Source of the DNA: Semisulcospira habei
Taxonomy: Eukaryota; Mollusca; Gastropoda; Semisulcospiridae
DNA: 64,000 nt
Reading direction: 5' to 3'
Assembly (NCBI GenBank): GCA_036245525.1
Contig: BTPG01000007.1
Location: 163,498,894 to 163,562,893 of the forward strand
Made by a program: the position numbers and the translations under genes
The notes under the pieces: model-generated
Seen by the model: the letters and a program-made list of their open reading frames with translations, nothing else
Databases searched by the model: none
What the model was told of the DNA's origin: nothing
Shown here: in pieces, positions 36,038 through 48,258 of the stretch
How the letters are laid out: the number at the start of each line of letters is the position of its first letter
How positions within the stretch are numbered: the first letter of the stretch is position 1

Positions 36038-36213
36038 CCATTAACCTGGACGGGGTGAACGTGCGGGGCTACACTGCGTGGTCACTGATGGACAATTTCG
36101 AGTGGGCGCGGGGCTACAGCGAGAAGTTCGGTCTCTACAGTGTCGACATGACGGACCCGAACCGCACCCGCACACCCAAAGCGTCAGCTCGCTTCTATCA
36201 TGACATCATCAAG
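36038..36213 (+). CDS. GH1 exon 20 (end of D3)
   Basis: Phase 1 to 0. It encodes [17 protein letters not shown], then [17 protein letters not shown] and FYHDIIK. The acceptor is tctgccag and the donor gtacct. The DNGF that normally closes the domain is supplied by the next exon. Confidence 0.9.
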
Positions 36214-36479
36214 GTACCTGCAGTTGTTGCAAATACAGGATTTTTAAGCCGATCCGTCATCTCGCTGGAAACACCAACTCGACGTCTCAGTAAACGAGAA
36301 TGGCAAAGCGCTGAAGGCTCACATGCATGACCGATCCACATTATTAATGACATTTGTGACCTTGCCCTTCCAACAGGTCCCTGAAATAAGCAAGTGTTCA
36401 AGTGTTCTATTATATAGGGAAGGGCTGGCATTTGTACCCGCAAAATCCACGTTTTCTCGAAATTTTAGCATATTTCACT

Positions 36480-37295
36480 TTTGTCAACCTCCCATGACCC
36501 TTGACCTTCTTGGGCACTGGTATTGAACCAAATAAGTGTGCATAGAAAGGTCTTCTCAACAGCTACCTTTGTGCCAAAGTTGGTGGAAAAGTTTTGCAAA
36601 AACATTTTCACATCATTTGCTGATCTCTTGTGACCCTTGACCTTTCCAAGAGGTCATCCAGGTTAGCATGCATAGAAAGGTCTTACCATCAGATATCGCT
36701 GTACCAGGTTTGGGATGGAAGTTGTATTTGAGAAAGAAACATTTTTGGGTAAGAAAATGATATGTATGACCTATTTCCTGATCTCTTGTGACCCTTGACC
36801 ATTCCGAGGGGTCCAAATTAGTATGTACAGGAAGGTCTTACTGTCAGGTATCTCTGTACCAAGTTTGGTTTGAAATTGTGAATAGTATTTGAGAAAAAAA
36901 CATCTTTTGTCAAAATATGTCTATTTTTTTAACCTATTTCCTGAGCTCTTGTGACCCTTGACCTTGCTGATGGGTCAACCAAATTAGTATGCATAAAATG
37001 GTCTTATCATCAGGTGTCCTTGTACCACGTTTGGGTTTGAAATTGTAAACAGTATTTGAGAAAAAAAAATCAATTTGTCAAATTTCCTGATTCCTTGTGA
37101 CCGTGACCTTTAAGGGAGGTCACTCAAGTTGGTATGTTTAGAAAGATCTTGCCACAAAGTATCATTGGGCCAAGTTTGAAGACTGTTGCTTGAATAGTTT
37201 CAGTTTCAACGTTAAAGTTTACCACGGTCGACAGATGGTAGCTGACGGACGACCACTGACCCAGAACACAGACTCACTTTTGCTTCGCACGTGAA
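36480..37295 (+). repeat. R130 dispersed repeat, 5 units
   Basis: Units of roughly 130-160 bp, each with a TGACCCTTGACCTT word (near 36494, 36631, 36789, 36952; variant at 37098) followed by AAATTAGTATGCATAGAAAG-like and GGTCTTACCATCAG-like blocks. It ends in the conserved terminus seen at 3954. Confidence 0.8.
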
Positions 37296-37706
37296 CCAAA
37301 CACGTGGTTTGTGTGTCTGTGTCAGGCAAACAAATGGGGAGGGCGTTTTGGCAACAGTGCGTTTGGACCTGGAGTCCACTTTCAAGATACGCACGTTTAC
37401 TTTAAACAGTTCTTGAACAGTCTTATTTATAGCTAAGACAGCGTAAAAGAAACTCACAAGTAATGTCGTCATCGTCTGTTGTAAGCAGTTAAAGAACAGT
37501 GTGGTGCGTAAATTATCACTATGAAATCTTTACATCAACCACAACTCCATCTTAGCAAAGACAGGCAGCTCACAGATGGTCCATGTTAGATTGCTGAAAC
37601 TCGGAAAGCAGCCAGAACCACTGCCAATCGATGGCGTTGGTGTTTTGTTGTTGTTGTTGTTTTGGATTTTTTTGCTACACCTTATTATTTCTGCCTTGTT
37701 GCACAG

Positions 37707-37860
37707 GATAACGGGTTTATCCGGGGGTCGCGCACAGACCCCGCAGTCCAGACTTACTCAGACACGGACCTCCATCTGGTGTACAGCACCTTTCCAGACG
37801 GCTTCATGTGGGGCGTGGCCACATCCGCATATCAAGTGGAGGGCGCGTGGAATGAGGATG
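37707..37860 (+). CDS. GH1 exon 21 (linker and start of D4)
   Basis: Phase 0 to 1. It encodes DNGFIRGSRTDPAV, then FPDGFMWGVATSAYQVEGAW. The GH1 N-terminal signature and its glycone-binding Gln are intact. The acceptor is ttgcacag and the donor gtgagt. Confidence 0.9.
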
Positions 37861-39468
37861 GTGAGTAGCCAGACCAGACCACGGAGAGTCACCCCCAAAA
37901 CAAGAAGGTCAAAGCTCGCTGTTGCCAAAGACATTTGGAGCCGTGGATTAACTAAGATTGATACACCGGCATGTTGTGCCGTCTCGAGGACCTCCCAGAA
38001 AGTCGCCTTCCAGTCCTCCTCGCATATATTCTTTACCTCTGATTTTGAAAATGTGGGACGCTTGCTGGTTTTAGGGTTGTGTTACACTGTCTGTACTCAA
38101 CAAACTCTTTGATGTCTTTACTGGGCGTGAATGTTTTTGAATAGAAACTTCCAGAATCCTATCTGCTCTCTGTTTGCGAAAACATGCACTAGTTTTCTGT
38201 TGTATATCAGCCCTAACCATAAAGTTTCAACTTTCAGACAGCTATGTTCACTGAAACAAACGAAAGTCTCACATTAGATGTCTCCGTTTCTCTTTAATGT
38301 TGCGTATATAAAGCCATACCCTGAAATGAATATTTCAAGATGATAGAAAGGAAGATATTTTACACTTACCGCAAAAGTATCGGTACAGGCACACTCCAGT
38401 TATTATGTTATTTGGGTTTAATGCCCAGCAGGCGAGTAAGGCCATCTCACGGCAGACAGGCACACTTGAAATCTGCAGAGGTACTCACAAACTGGACGCA
38501 TCCAGATTCCACTGTGTTACTCAAAACAGTGAGCCATCTGTTGTCAAACACACCGGGTTTTTCAAGGTTTTTCCACGGTTTTCAACATAATATTGGTCGT
38601 GACGTCAAGATTTCATGCAAAGGAAGTGTGGAGTTCCATCCAATACAGTAATATAATTTCGCGGCATTGGTGGTTTAGGCTGCCCTAAATTGGCACGCTG
38701 TTACATTCTCTATTTAAAAGCTAGCACGGGCGTGTATCCACGAATTGATTTTACAATTATTTCAGGAAACCGTGATATAAATTAACGAACCATAATGGAT
38801 ATGTAATCCACGTTCAGTTTTATGATACATATAGTAAGTACTGTGAGCCCGCCCACAAAATCAGGAATGCCTGCTACAGTAATTTAGACCAGGCTGTCTG
38901 AAAATACAGACACAGGATGTTCAATTATGGGTGCGCGTAGGATTTCCGGAATGATGACAGTATGAAAGATAATATGTTTAGGTCCCCTGCACAGGGTTTT
39001 TGGCCGGAGTAGAGATAATGACCATAAAAGATTTTGAAGAGCACAAGTTATCGCATGAGGCTGTATTTTGTGTGATGGTGTATAATCAAAACTCGCGAGT
39101 ACAGGTCAATCTCAATCCATGGCTGCTTGCCACCCTTCAAACAAGCGCGTGGTTTTAAGGATGCAGTCAAGAGAGACTGTTTTGTCAAAACACAAAAATA
39201 CGAATCTATACATTAGTCCTCTAAATGGCAATAACGGTTGTAAGAAGAAATAGGGCGGGGTAGGCATTGTGACTAGTGATGGGCTGGGACCCTAGGAAAC
39301 TTGTGGACGTCATTCCTGGACCTTTCATGGATATGACATTGCGAGGGTTACAAGACTACCTCCTAAAACAACTTCTATTTATGTTCCCCCACGGTATGAT
39401 GCCTTCTCGGCGCCAACCTCCCGAAACTTTCTTGACATTCACATTTCAGCCGCTGGTGTGTTTATCAG
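37861..39468. other. Intron 21, no gene
   Basis: Contains a minus-strand copy of the T1 tail (38405-38460: GGGTTTAATGCCCAGCAGGC then GGCCATCTCACGGC). Nothing else recognised. Confidence 0.45.
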
Positions 39469-39599
39469 GTAAATCCAACAGCACATGGGACGACTTTGTC
39501 CACACACCTGGGGTTGTCGCTGGCGGTGCCAATGGTGAGGTTGCCGCCGACAGCTACCACAACTTCCTGAAGGACGTCGGCGCCGCTGTGGAGGTTGGG
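39469..39599 (+). CDS. GH1 exon 22 (D4)
   Basis: Phase 1 to 0. It encodes GKSNSTWDDFVHTPG, then GEVAADSYHNFLKDVGAAV. The usual ACDSYH is AADSYH, losing the Cys seen in D2 and D3. The acceptor is ttatcag and the donor gtacgt. Same 131-nt length as exon 14. Confidence 0.88.
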
Positions 39600-39989
39600 G
39601 TACGTGTGTATGTCTGATGTGTCCACCTAACGTCCTTGTTCGTGCAGCAACGTGTATTGTTTACAGTGCATGTGGTTGTATGCACATGGGGCTTAGAATA
39701 CGTTTACTTTGTAATCTTCCTAAAATATTAGCACTGGCAGTCTCCCCTTTTCTTTTCATTTATTACTACAATATCGACTGCAACCCCTTCCCCCCTTTTA
39801 GTAGGCTCTCTCTTAGGGTGCATGGACATTTAGCTCTAGGTGGAGGCATGGAATGTATGCCCCTGCAGACACCACAGTAAAATGTGGCTGTCATTGCAGG
39901 TAGGCAAAAGTTCCTACCTTCCTCCAGTATTGCCGATGGTGTGCTGAAGAGGTCGCTAAGACCGAAACAGCTGTCCACACCGGCTAAAT

Positions 39990-40115
39990 ATCTTGACCCC
40001 CCCCCCCTCTCCCCCCCCTCCCCCATTTCGGGCACCTAGATTTAAACTTCCATGCACTGATGGCTGGAACAGTGGGATATGCGATACGCCCCCCTTCGGG
40101 GGGGGGGGGGGGGCA
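39990..40115. repeat. C-run / G-run pair
   Basis: C-rich tract at 39997-40024 and a G18 run at about 40097-40114 preceded by CCCCCTTCGG, able to form a strong hairpin or quadruplex. Confidence 0.7.
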
Positions 40116-40403
40116 TATGCATTGCTTCCGGTCACTTTCTTAGCGCACCCCCTCTTTCCTATCTCTTTTTTGTGTGCTTTGACCACAGTAGATCTATGTT
40201 CAATGGTCGATCATGCACACGTCTCTCCCCTGACAGTGCTTTTACCTACTTTACTTTGTAATCTACGTTTACTTTCATTTGCACACAAAGTGGCCCGTGG
40301 ACGGGGGTGATTTGCTCGGCAATTTAAGACAAACTGCTAGCACAGCGCCGGCTTAAAGGGAAAAGCAAGTCTGACTAACGATTGAGCTAAAGGAAAACGA
40401 AAA

Positions 40404-43000
40404 TCAATACAATACAACACAATACAAAACAATACAATACAATACAATACAACTTTATTGTCTGTTCGAGTCAAAGCACGACAGAAATTTGCCTTTTGGC
40501 TCGTCATAAAACAACAAAACAAGACACAAATAAAGCTATTAGACCATTCCATTATTGCAGCAATCTATCACTGGCAATCTATCACAAGAAGGGAGGTAAT
40601 GTTAAGTAGATCACACATTATATATCACGTCGTTATAAACAAGAGTTCAAAATCGAGGCAGCAGTTGGAATAAAGACTTCTTAAAAACATTATTTTTGGC
40701 AAGTGGCATGTTGAAACGTTTGCTTGATGGTAGCATTTGAAACTGCTCAAATAGTGGGTGATGAGGATCACTGACAAAGCTAGCAGCTTTCCTTCGGACA
40801 ACCATATGGTACACATCATCTAATGGGTACTGTCCTAGGCCAATGATCTTCCCAGCTGTTCTAACAATACGTGACAGTCTACCCCTGTTTTTCATACTGA
40901 GGTTGCCATACCAAGCAGTGATGTTAAAAGTCAGTATGCTTTCAATCAGGCTTCTATAAACGGATTCTAAAACCTTGTAATTGACATCAAAACTTCTCAG
41001 TTTCCTAAGAAGGTACAGACGTTGGTTTGCTTTATTCACAATCAGATCGGTGTTTCCAGTAAAAGACATCCTACTATCCACAACTGTGCCAAGGTATTTA
41101 AATTCAGTGACCACTTCTATAGATTGATTATTAATTGAGACAGATACAAAAATATCATCAACTTTCCTGTCATTGTTACGTGGTAGAGTCGTAGTCGTAG
41201 TATGATAAACACACCAGACGCACGCACGTAAGGTTCTTAAATAAACTTCATTCAGCTGCAACTAGTCACACGTGGCTTAAGGATGTAGGCTACACTGAAG
41301 TAACAGTTCCAACAATATTTTAATTCAGCGATGCGATCTCCACACAATGCATTCCCAAATGCACCAACACTGATACAATGTCTTCTCTTCTGCAAATGTC
41401 AACACTGGCGACACAAAGTTCCTCACACAACGTACACCACCGTTACGCTGCGTCTCTTACAATGTACACCCTATACGGGCCACGTACCTACGATAAACTG
41501 TGTGTCCCTACAACTGACACTGCATGACAAAGTACACACGTGCTTCCTAGCATCAACTTTTATAGTAAAACCACTTTCCAGAATAATCCAAGGAATTCAC
41601 CCAACGCAACCAATTAGAACGGAACACGTAACTGAAACTCATAAATATTAATATTAAAAAATGAACTTTCTAGAATACTACAATAGTCTACAAAAATTAG
41701 ACTGCTCATTTCAGCCCCAAATCCTAGTGTGTAATGACGTCACGAAAGAGTATGGTAGGCAGTTCACGACCTAGTCGGGATTTTCCAGAACTTTCACGAT
41801 CTTTCAAAAACCATACTGACCGACTGCTAAATTCACGCGCACAGGAAGCAACTATAACTAAAAATAGAGCTTGCACTTTGACGTCACACGTACGAGGTCA
41901 CCAGACAGCGCGATTTCACTTGAACGTTTTAATCTATCCTCAGCGAAACTACGCATTACAAAAATCAACCGCTCTTTTCCTTGCGACTTCGCTAGAAACT
42001 TCCGGACTAATCTTAGCGTATCATAACAAAACCAATTCCGCTATCCGCGAACGATAAAGAATCTCACTGAAAAGGTACGTGATTCGCAACCATGATAGCT
42101 CAAATAAATATCGGATCGTTTCCTACGATTAACACATGTATGCTCTCACAGACCAACACAACCACAATTGTAACAGTCATCAAAAGGCGATTTCCTTGGT
42201 TTTCTGTACATTCATATCCAGAAAACTGTCTTTGCACCATGACTCTAATACTGCTATCTGTGCAAATTACTCAGCCAGACTGTCTTCTTTTTGGAGTAGG
42301 CGTACAAGAGCCATGTCGGCTGAGAACTTTAAGAGACGAGAAGTGGCAGTATGACAACGCATATGGTCTGTGTATATAGAAGACAATGTCGGAGAGAGAA
42401 CACAGCCTTGAGGGCAGCCCGAATTTAACACCATTTGGTCAGACAGACTGCCATGTACATTTACACGTTGCGGCCTGTCCTCAAAAAGTCTCGCACCCAC
42501 AGATTAATGCTTGTGTTCACATTAAAGTCCACCATACGATGCAAAAGTATCAGTGGTTTAACAGTATTAAAAGCATTAGAAAAGTCAACAAAAAGAATTC
42601 TCACATGTGCTTTTGAATTTTCAAAATGTTGAAAAACAAGATTGTTCAGAGTAAGGCACGCATCTTCCACACCCCTATTTTTGTAAGCAAACTGAAGTGG
42701 ATCCAGTAGTTCGGCAACATCATTTAACAGATGCCTCCGCACCACCTTTTCCACAAATTTTGACAGAATAGAACTTGAGTCAATGCAACTGGGTGGAAGT
42801 CGTTGAATTCACGAGCATTGTTTGTTTTTTTTAGGAATCGGAACAATGACTGATGATTTCCAAGCAGTATTTGTGTGCTTGGTGACTTTACAAAACCACA
42901 AAGCAACAAACGGCCTTTTACACACCGTGCATCGCGTTAGCTTGCACTCCCCTATACACTTTGGTGTCCCAGGGACAGTAAACCCGACTTTGTAGTTAGC
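40404..43000 (-). mobile_element. L2-like LINE (RT half) with (AATAC)n tail, interrupted by an LTR
   Basis: Minus strand: WKSSVIVPIPKK, DPLQFAYKNRGVEDACLT, ILFVDFSNAFNTV and GCPQGCVLSPTL, then the LTR, then VTEFKYLGTVVDSRMSF and ESILTFNITAWYGNLS. The catalytic FADD box is mutated (SADMA). The 3' end at 40404-40452 is a pentanucleotide (AATAC)n tract. 5' truncated or fused upstream to a THAP-like piece. Confidence 0.88.
41174..42175. mobile_element. Solo LTR with 5-bp target duplication
   Basis: Starts TGTTACGTGG and ends CAATTGTAACA (TGTTAC/GTAACA inverted ends). It is flanked by GTCAT at 41169-41173 and 42176-42180. It interrupts the L2-like LINE, whose frame matches on both sides. 1002 bp with no internal coding region, so a solo LTR, Gypsy-type by end and duplication size (inference). 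Confidence 0.85.
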
Positions 43001-43079
43001 TTGCATCATCGCTATTTCATTTGTGATGTTTGGCATGTTGGGACCTGAAAGGTACTTTTTACCGTGAATGTTGAGCGAT

Positions 43080-43330
43080 ACTGCTGTAGAATGTGCATTC
43101 AAAGCAGTCAGGTGTGAATGCATGTTCGGAGACGAAATGCGACTTTTTTCCATTCGTAATCGTCCACCTTTCCCTCCAGTAACTTTCCGTTCAACAGGTT
43201 CTTCAACCATGCCTGGCAACGTTTCCGATCTTCGGCAGACTTTTTCGGATTAGGAAAATGAAAGCTCTTCTTTTCGTCACCCTCGCCTTTCAATTTAATC
43301 AGCCGAAGGCTTTGCACTGTACCCGTATAC
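43080..43330 (-). pseudogene. THAP-like domain remnant
   Basis: Minus-strand frames give KKSFHFPNPKKSAEDRKRC, then QAWLKNLL. In a shifted frame they give SEH and FTPDCFEC, the middle and CxxH part of THAP zinc fingers. The first Cys pair is not seen. It could be a transposon or a host gene remnant. Confidence 0.35.
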
Positions 43331-43532
43331 TGACATTACTACCTGCTAGACATTCGTTTGCTAAGGATGCGCGCGCATCAGCATGTCGCCCTCCAGTCAG
43401 CGGAAAAATTGGTGAAACACGCTTTATTTTCTTAATACCATGTGGGTGTAGAGGAAAAAAGAGGCAATGGCACAGTTTTGATTAAGTACTGGAATCTTAT
43501 AGGTACATGCGTCGTCATACTTGCCTTTTCCA

Positions 43533-43596
43533 TTAACCGTTTTGGTGTCGGTAGCGGTTTTAGTCGTGATGATTCCTGCAGGAACCAAACGGTTAA
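43533..43596. mobile_element. Short TTAA palindromic MITE (M2)
   Basis: TTAACCGTTTTGG and CCAAACGGTTAA arms with a TTCCTGCAGGAA centre. Same type as 59145-59236. Confidence 0.65.
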
Positions 43597-43745
43597 AGTG
43601 GATGAAATCGAGCTCTTTTATAGTTTACTTACATGTTTGTTAACGTCACAAATTATATTCCCCGACGGTTAAAGTGGATGAAATCGAGCTCTTTTATAGT
43701 TTTCTTACATGTTTGTTAACGTCACAAATTATATTCCCCGATGTA
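43591..43745 (+). repeat. Tandem duplication, ~78 bp x2
   Basis: GGTTAAAGTGGATGAAATCG is repeated at 43591 and near 43667. The units are almost identical. Confidence 0.9.
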
Positions 43746-43759
43746 TTGACTGTAGTATG

Positions 43760-43995
43760 TGCAGGCTGGTCACAACTACATCAATCTGCCGCTTTTTTTA
43801 TTTAACCAACTATAGCCCTAAATGTATTCACCGAAGGCTGGCCGTTACTACCTCAGTCTGTCGTGTTTTAATCTAACCACCTATGATTCTACGTGCAGTC
43901 GCCACAGGCTGGCCGCTACTTGGTCAATCTTTTGTCTTTACTGTAACCCACTGTCTTTGTCTTTACTGTAAACCTATGCAGGCTGGCCACTACTA
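43760..43995 (+). repeat. 72-bp array made from the exon 23 acceptor
   Basis: AGGCTGGCCACTACTAC-like blocks at 43763, 43835, 43906 and the true exon start 43982. The first three are decayed. Confidence 0.82.
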
Positions 43996-44239
43996 CTTCA
44001 GCCTGTCGTGGACCCGTCTCCTGCCCGCCAGTGGCGCTAGCCAGCTGAGTGCGGCCGGTGTGCACTACTACAACAACCTGCTGGACGCTCTCCTGTCGTC
44101 AGAAATCACACCCGTAGTGGCGCTGCACCACTGGGACCTGCCGCTAGACCTGCAGCGGGCGGGCGGCTGGCTGAACGAGGCCACGGCAGACAGCTATGTC
44201 CACTACGCCAGGCTCTGCTTCCAGCAGTTTGGGAACAGG
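43982..44239 (+). CDS. GH1 exon 23 (D4)
   Basis: Phase 0 to 0. It encodes AGHYYFSLSWTRLLPASG, then VVALHHWDLPLDLQRAGG and WLNEAT. YRFSISW has drifted to YYFSLSW, while HWDLP is kept. The acceptor is ctatgcag and the donor gtcagt. Three decayed copies of the acceptor plus exon start lie upstream at about 72-bp spacing. Confidence 0.9.
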
Positions 44240-44269
44240 GTCAGTTTCCAGGGTACATCATAAGTTATA

Positions 44270-44412
44270 GGTCGCAGGGGTTCGCTATACGGACCCGTGT
44301 AGGCCTGAAGGATGGCGAAGTAACCATTGTACCCCGAAGGCCTGAGGGATACAATGGTTACTTTGAATTCCCGAAGGCCTACAAGGGTCCTTGTAGCAAA
44401 CCCCTGTTACCA
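44270..44412. repeat. Palindromic MITE
   Basis: CAGGGGTTCGCTATACGGAC pairs with GTCCTTGTAGCAAACCCCTG. Inner arms AAGTAACCATTGTA and TACAATGGTTACTT. No coding. Confidence 0.75.
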
Positions 44413-44814
44413 ATAACGTATTTGTTTTCATACCTCCGCAACATTCGTAAAAGTAGTCAACTTGATCAAACTTTAAATGTATGTGGCTTCTGCTGAGCGA
44501 GCCCCTGCAGTTGCAAGGGGTAATGTTCATGCGCAAACACAGCTCTTGCTGGCAGCTTGTCAATTTCAGTTTGACGTTTGGAAAGCGCTTTACGAGCCGC
44601 ACTGTATACATATTGTCAGAGTAATGCGATTTAAAAGGTTTTGTTATTTCATATTCGGCATTGAAATGACGATCGTTTGACACTGACCTTGATGCGCCAG
44701 TCTCGATCCGCGAAAGATCTGCTATATTTTCAGTCTGGCGCGTTTTGTCGGAAAATATTGTTGAAAATTGGATGCTGTCGTCTTTAAAACAGCTCTAGAG
44801 TGCGTATTATTTCG

Positions 44815-45410
<596 letters not shown>

Positions 45411-45894
45411 CTCGAGAGTTGAAAATGAGGTCTTAATGCGTCATACAGCGGGCGACAAGAAATCTGCCATAAGTCGCTACACGGGTTGTTGTGGCGAGGT
45501 CACATGGCGGGGTTTGCGCTTAAGGATAGTTCCTGTGACGTAGGGATAAAAACAAACGAGCTTACACGTCTGTGTTTGTATCGTCAGTCTTTATCACACG
45601 ACCTACTTTTTTTTTATCAGGTTTTCATAGCTTGCATTGCGGCATTAGCAAGAACAGTTGTTTGGGCGCCTCCTTTCTGAATGAAAGACAGGCACAATGG
45701 ATGAGGTACGACCATCTTATGCTGGTCTGTCATCACCGTCATTTTACACCTTTCGACTAAAATCGTCAGGTTCCAGCACACATATTTTGATCTTGTGATG
45801 GTATTCTATAATATCTAAGCCCGCACTACACAACGTGCACCCAACAAAACCCGCCTGACGTAGACGTAGAGATGTCATGATCATTTAGATGAAA

Positions 45895-46298
45895 TGTGAC
45901 CCGCCACCACAAAATGAGTCTTAAGTCACTTTTTGGACATTTTGAGATATTGATATCAGCAGAAACTAGAAAGAAAACCCTTTTCAATGGTGCTAATAAC
46001 ATGTGAATCAGACGATTGGTCACCGAGTTACGGTTTATAGAAACTGGGGACCCCACACATGTACCCGACCACGCCACCCGACAATTTTCAAAATGAGTCT
46101 AAAGTCACTTTTTGGACATATTGAGATATTGATATCAGCAGAAACTAGAAAGAAAACCCTTTTTAATGGTGCAAATAACATGTGAATCGGACGATTGGTC
46201 ACCGAGTTATGGTTTTTAGAAACTGGGGACCCCACACATGTGAATAGCGGGAAATCGGGTCAGGGACATTACGACTCATTTCGTGGTGGCGGGTCACA
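45895..46298. mobile_element. MITE with 16-bp TIRs and internal tandem duplication
   Basis: TGTGACCCGCCACCAC and GTGGTGGCGGGTCACA are perfect inverted ends. Inside, a ~170-bp unit beginning at AAAATGAGTCTTAAGTCAC is present twice (45910 and 46090). Confidence 0.85.
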
Positions 46299-46299
46299 A

Positions 46300-46560
46300 A
46301 TGTTATAGCTGAGCAAGCATACACAACGTGCAGCTAACAATGCTCGTCTTCCCCGTGACGTAGACATAGTAATGCCATTATAATGTTGATGATATTTCAT
46401 ATTGCGCAAACACGCAAAACACAACGTCACTAACAAGACCCACCTGTCCCAGTGACGTATAGTGATGCTATTATCATTGTGATGCTACTCTATATTACCT
46501 AAGTCCGCACTACACAAACGTGCACCCGAGTGACGTAGACATAGTGAAGTCATTATCCCG
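46300..46560 (+). repeat. Diverged ~90-bp tandem units
   Basis: CACAACGTGCA...GTGACGTAGACATAGT blocks recur near 45830, 46320, 46420 and 46515. The MITE above sits inside this array. Confidence 0.6.
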
Positions 46561-46581
46561 TCAAGGTGCTTGTGTGTTCAG

Positions 46582-46765
46582 GTCAAGATGTGGGTGACGC
46601 TGAGCGAGCCGGATGTGCAGGCCCTTAACGGGTATGAGCTGGGGATCCACCCGCCCGCACTAAGAACTGCCGGAACTGACGTCTACACCGTCGGTCACGT
46701 GATGATCAAGGCGCATGCGCGAGTCTACCGCATGTACCAGCAAGAGTTCAGGAGTCAACAACAAG
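46582..46765 (+). CDS. GH1 exon 24 (D4, altered acid/base motif)
   Basis: Phase 0 to 1, 184 nt. It begins VKMWVTLSEPDVQAL. The NEP motif is SEP: Glu1468 is kept, but the Asn that contacts the sugar 2-OH in GH1 is Ser1467 (codon at 46603). The acceptor is gtgttcag and the donor gtaaag. Confidence 0.9.
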
Positions 46766-47910
46766 GTAAAGTACACTTCGCACACGACCGTACAGCATTA
46801 TGGATAAATGTCATCGCGAACAGAGGCAATAAAAACACGAAAAGTGTCGGTAAATGTACCCGCAAACAAAGAGCCACCCTAACAACAAAACAAGAAATGT
46901 TTCTTTGCCACTTCAGAAGCTTAGGGTACTATCTGAGCTATCTGCACCCAAAAATTGGAAGAGTTATCGCCCTTGGCTACCTTGGGTTTCATAAATGTAG
47001 AAAATAAGCAAAACTGGACCCAGTGGGAAATTCCTAAGAGATGTGTTAACACACATGTTGTGTAGACTGCTTATGATGTTATTAATTCCCTCAAAAGACA
47101 TTTGACTCACAAAATTCACTAGGGAACCAGAACTTCCGGTGCACATCATTTTCTTAATAAATCTTATTTTATTCTATGTGAATTATTTTTAAATCATTTT
47201 GTATGCTCTAGTGATTGACACAGATATAAAGAACACGCCCATATCCATTTTATCAGGAAAATATAGCCGATACCCTAAAAATAAACATCTGCTTGATTGT
47301 CGTGTCTGTAGGTCATGTTGATTATTTCGTGCCTTTGACAAACGAAAAGTAGGTCAAGACCAACCATGACGGATTTTCATTCACACGTACCCTGATGACA
47401 ATGCACGTAGGTTGGTTTTACGCTGTGTCCTCTGCAGATGCTCCCCATTTCACGTTCAATATCCCGTGATGGTAGGGTCACTGATGACGTCATAGGGTCA
47501 CTGATGACGTCATAAGTCATCGATGTGAGATTTTGAAGACTAAACATTCCATTTACCCGAGACATAACACACTCCTCATAACACTCTCTAACAAGTGACA
47601 TCAAAATAACCCGGAACAAAGCATATTTACGAAGAAAAACGCTGCGCATGCGGTGAAAAATGCCCGTTATTATTGCCGCATGGTTTACATTTAGATGTAC
47701 GTAGTAAGCTGTCATAAGGGGATGAATCCGCAGTTTGCAGGGGAAAAAAAACCTGTGCCGACAGCATTACAGAGGAGACTGGAGAATTAATTTCTGCAAT
47801 GGCATGTGTAGAGAGTAAGTGAGTGAAATCGAAACTGGTACAGTGGGGCGTACGACCTTTCTGACGGAGGATCTTATGTTCTACAAGAGCACTGTGATCC
47901 CTCGTGTTTT
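46766..47910. other. Intron 24, no gene
   Basis: Two 20-bp copies of GGGTCACTGATGACGTCATA at 47475-47514. Nothing else recognised. Confidence 0.45.
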
Positions 47911-48075
47911 ACAGGCCATGTGGGTCAGTGCCGAGGGTAGTGCTGTAAAGGACTGTGTGTGTATTTACAGGTCATGTGAGTGTAGACCAGCGGCCTGACC
48001 TGGTAGTGACGAGGGTAGTGCTGTAAAGGACTATGTGTGTATTTACAGGCCAGGTGGGTATAGAACTGAGGCCTG
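47911..48075 (+). repeat. Array made from the exon 25 acceptor (3 copies)
   Basis: TTTACAGGCCATGTGGGT, TTTACAGGTCATGTGAGTGT and the real TTTACAG/GCCAGGTGGGTAT, each linked by a GAGGGTAGTGCTGTAAAGGA spacer. Confidence 0.88.
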
Positions 48076-48258
48076 ACTGGGTAGTGCCTAGTGACGAGAG
48101 AGACCCTGGTGACGCCACAGCGGCGGAGAGAAGCAACGAGTTCAGCCTGGGCCTGTTTGGCGACCCCATCTTTCTGGGTCATTACTCCAGCACGGCCACA
48201 CACAGAGCCGGCGCCGCGTTGCCCAACCTGACACTGGCAGACGCACAGACCATTAACG
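48049..48258 (+). CDS. GH1 exon 25 (D4, shortened)
   Basis: Phase 1 to 1. It encodes GQVGIELRPDWVVPSD, then FSLGLFGDPIFLGHYS. At 210 nt it is 27-33 nt shorter than exons 2, 10 and 17, and the NGDYPxVMK segment is eroded. The acceptor is tttacag and the donor gtgggc. Two earlier copies of the acceptor plus exon start lie at 47915 and 47971. Confidence 0.87.
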
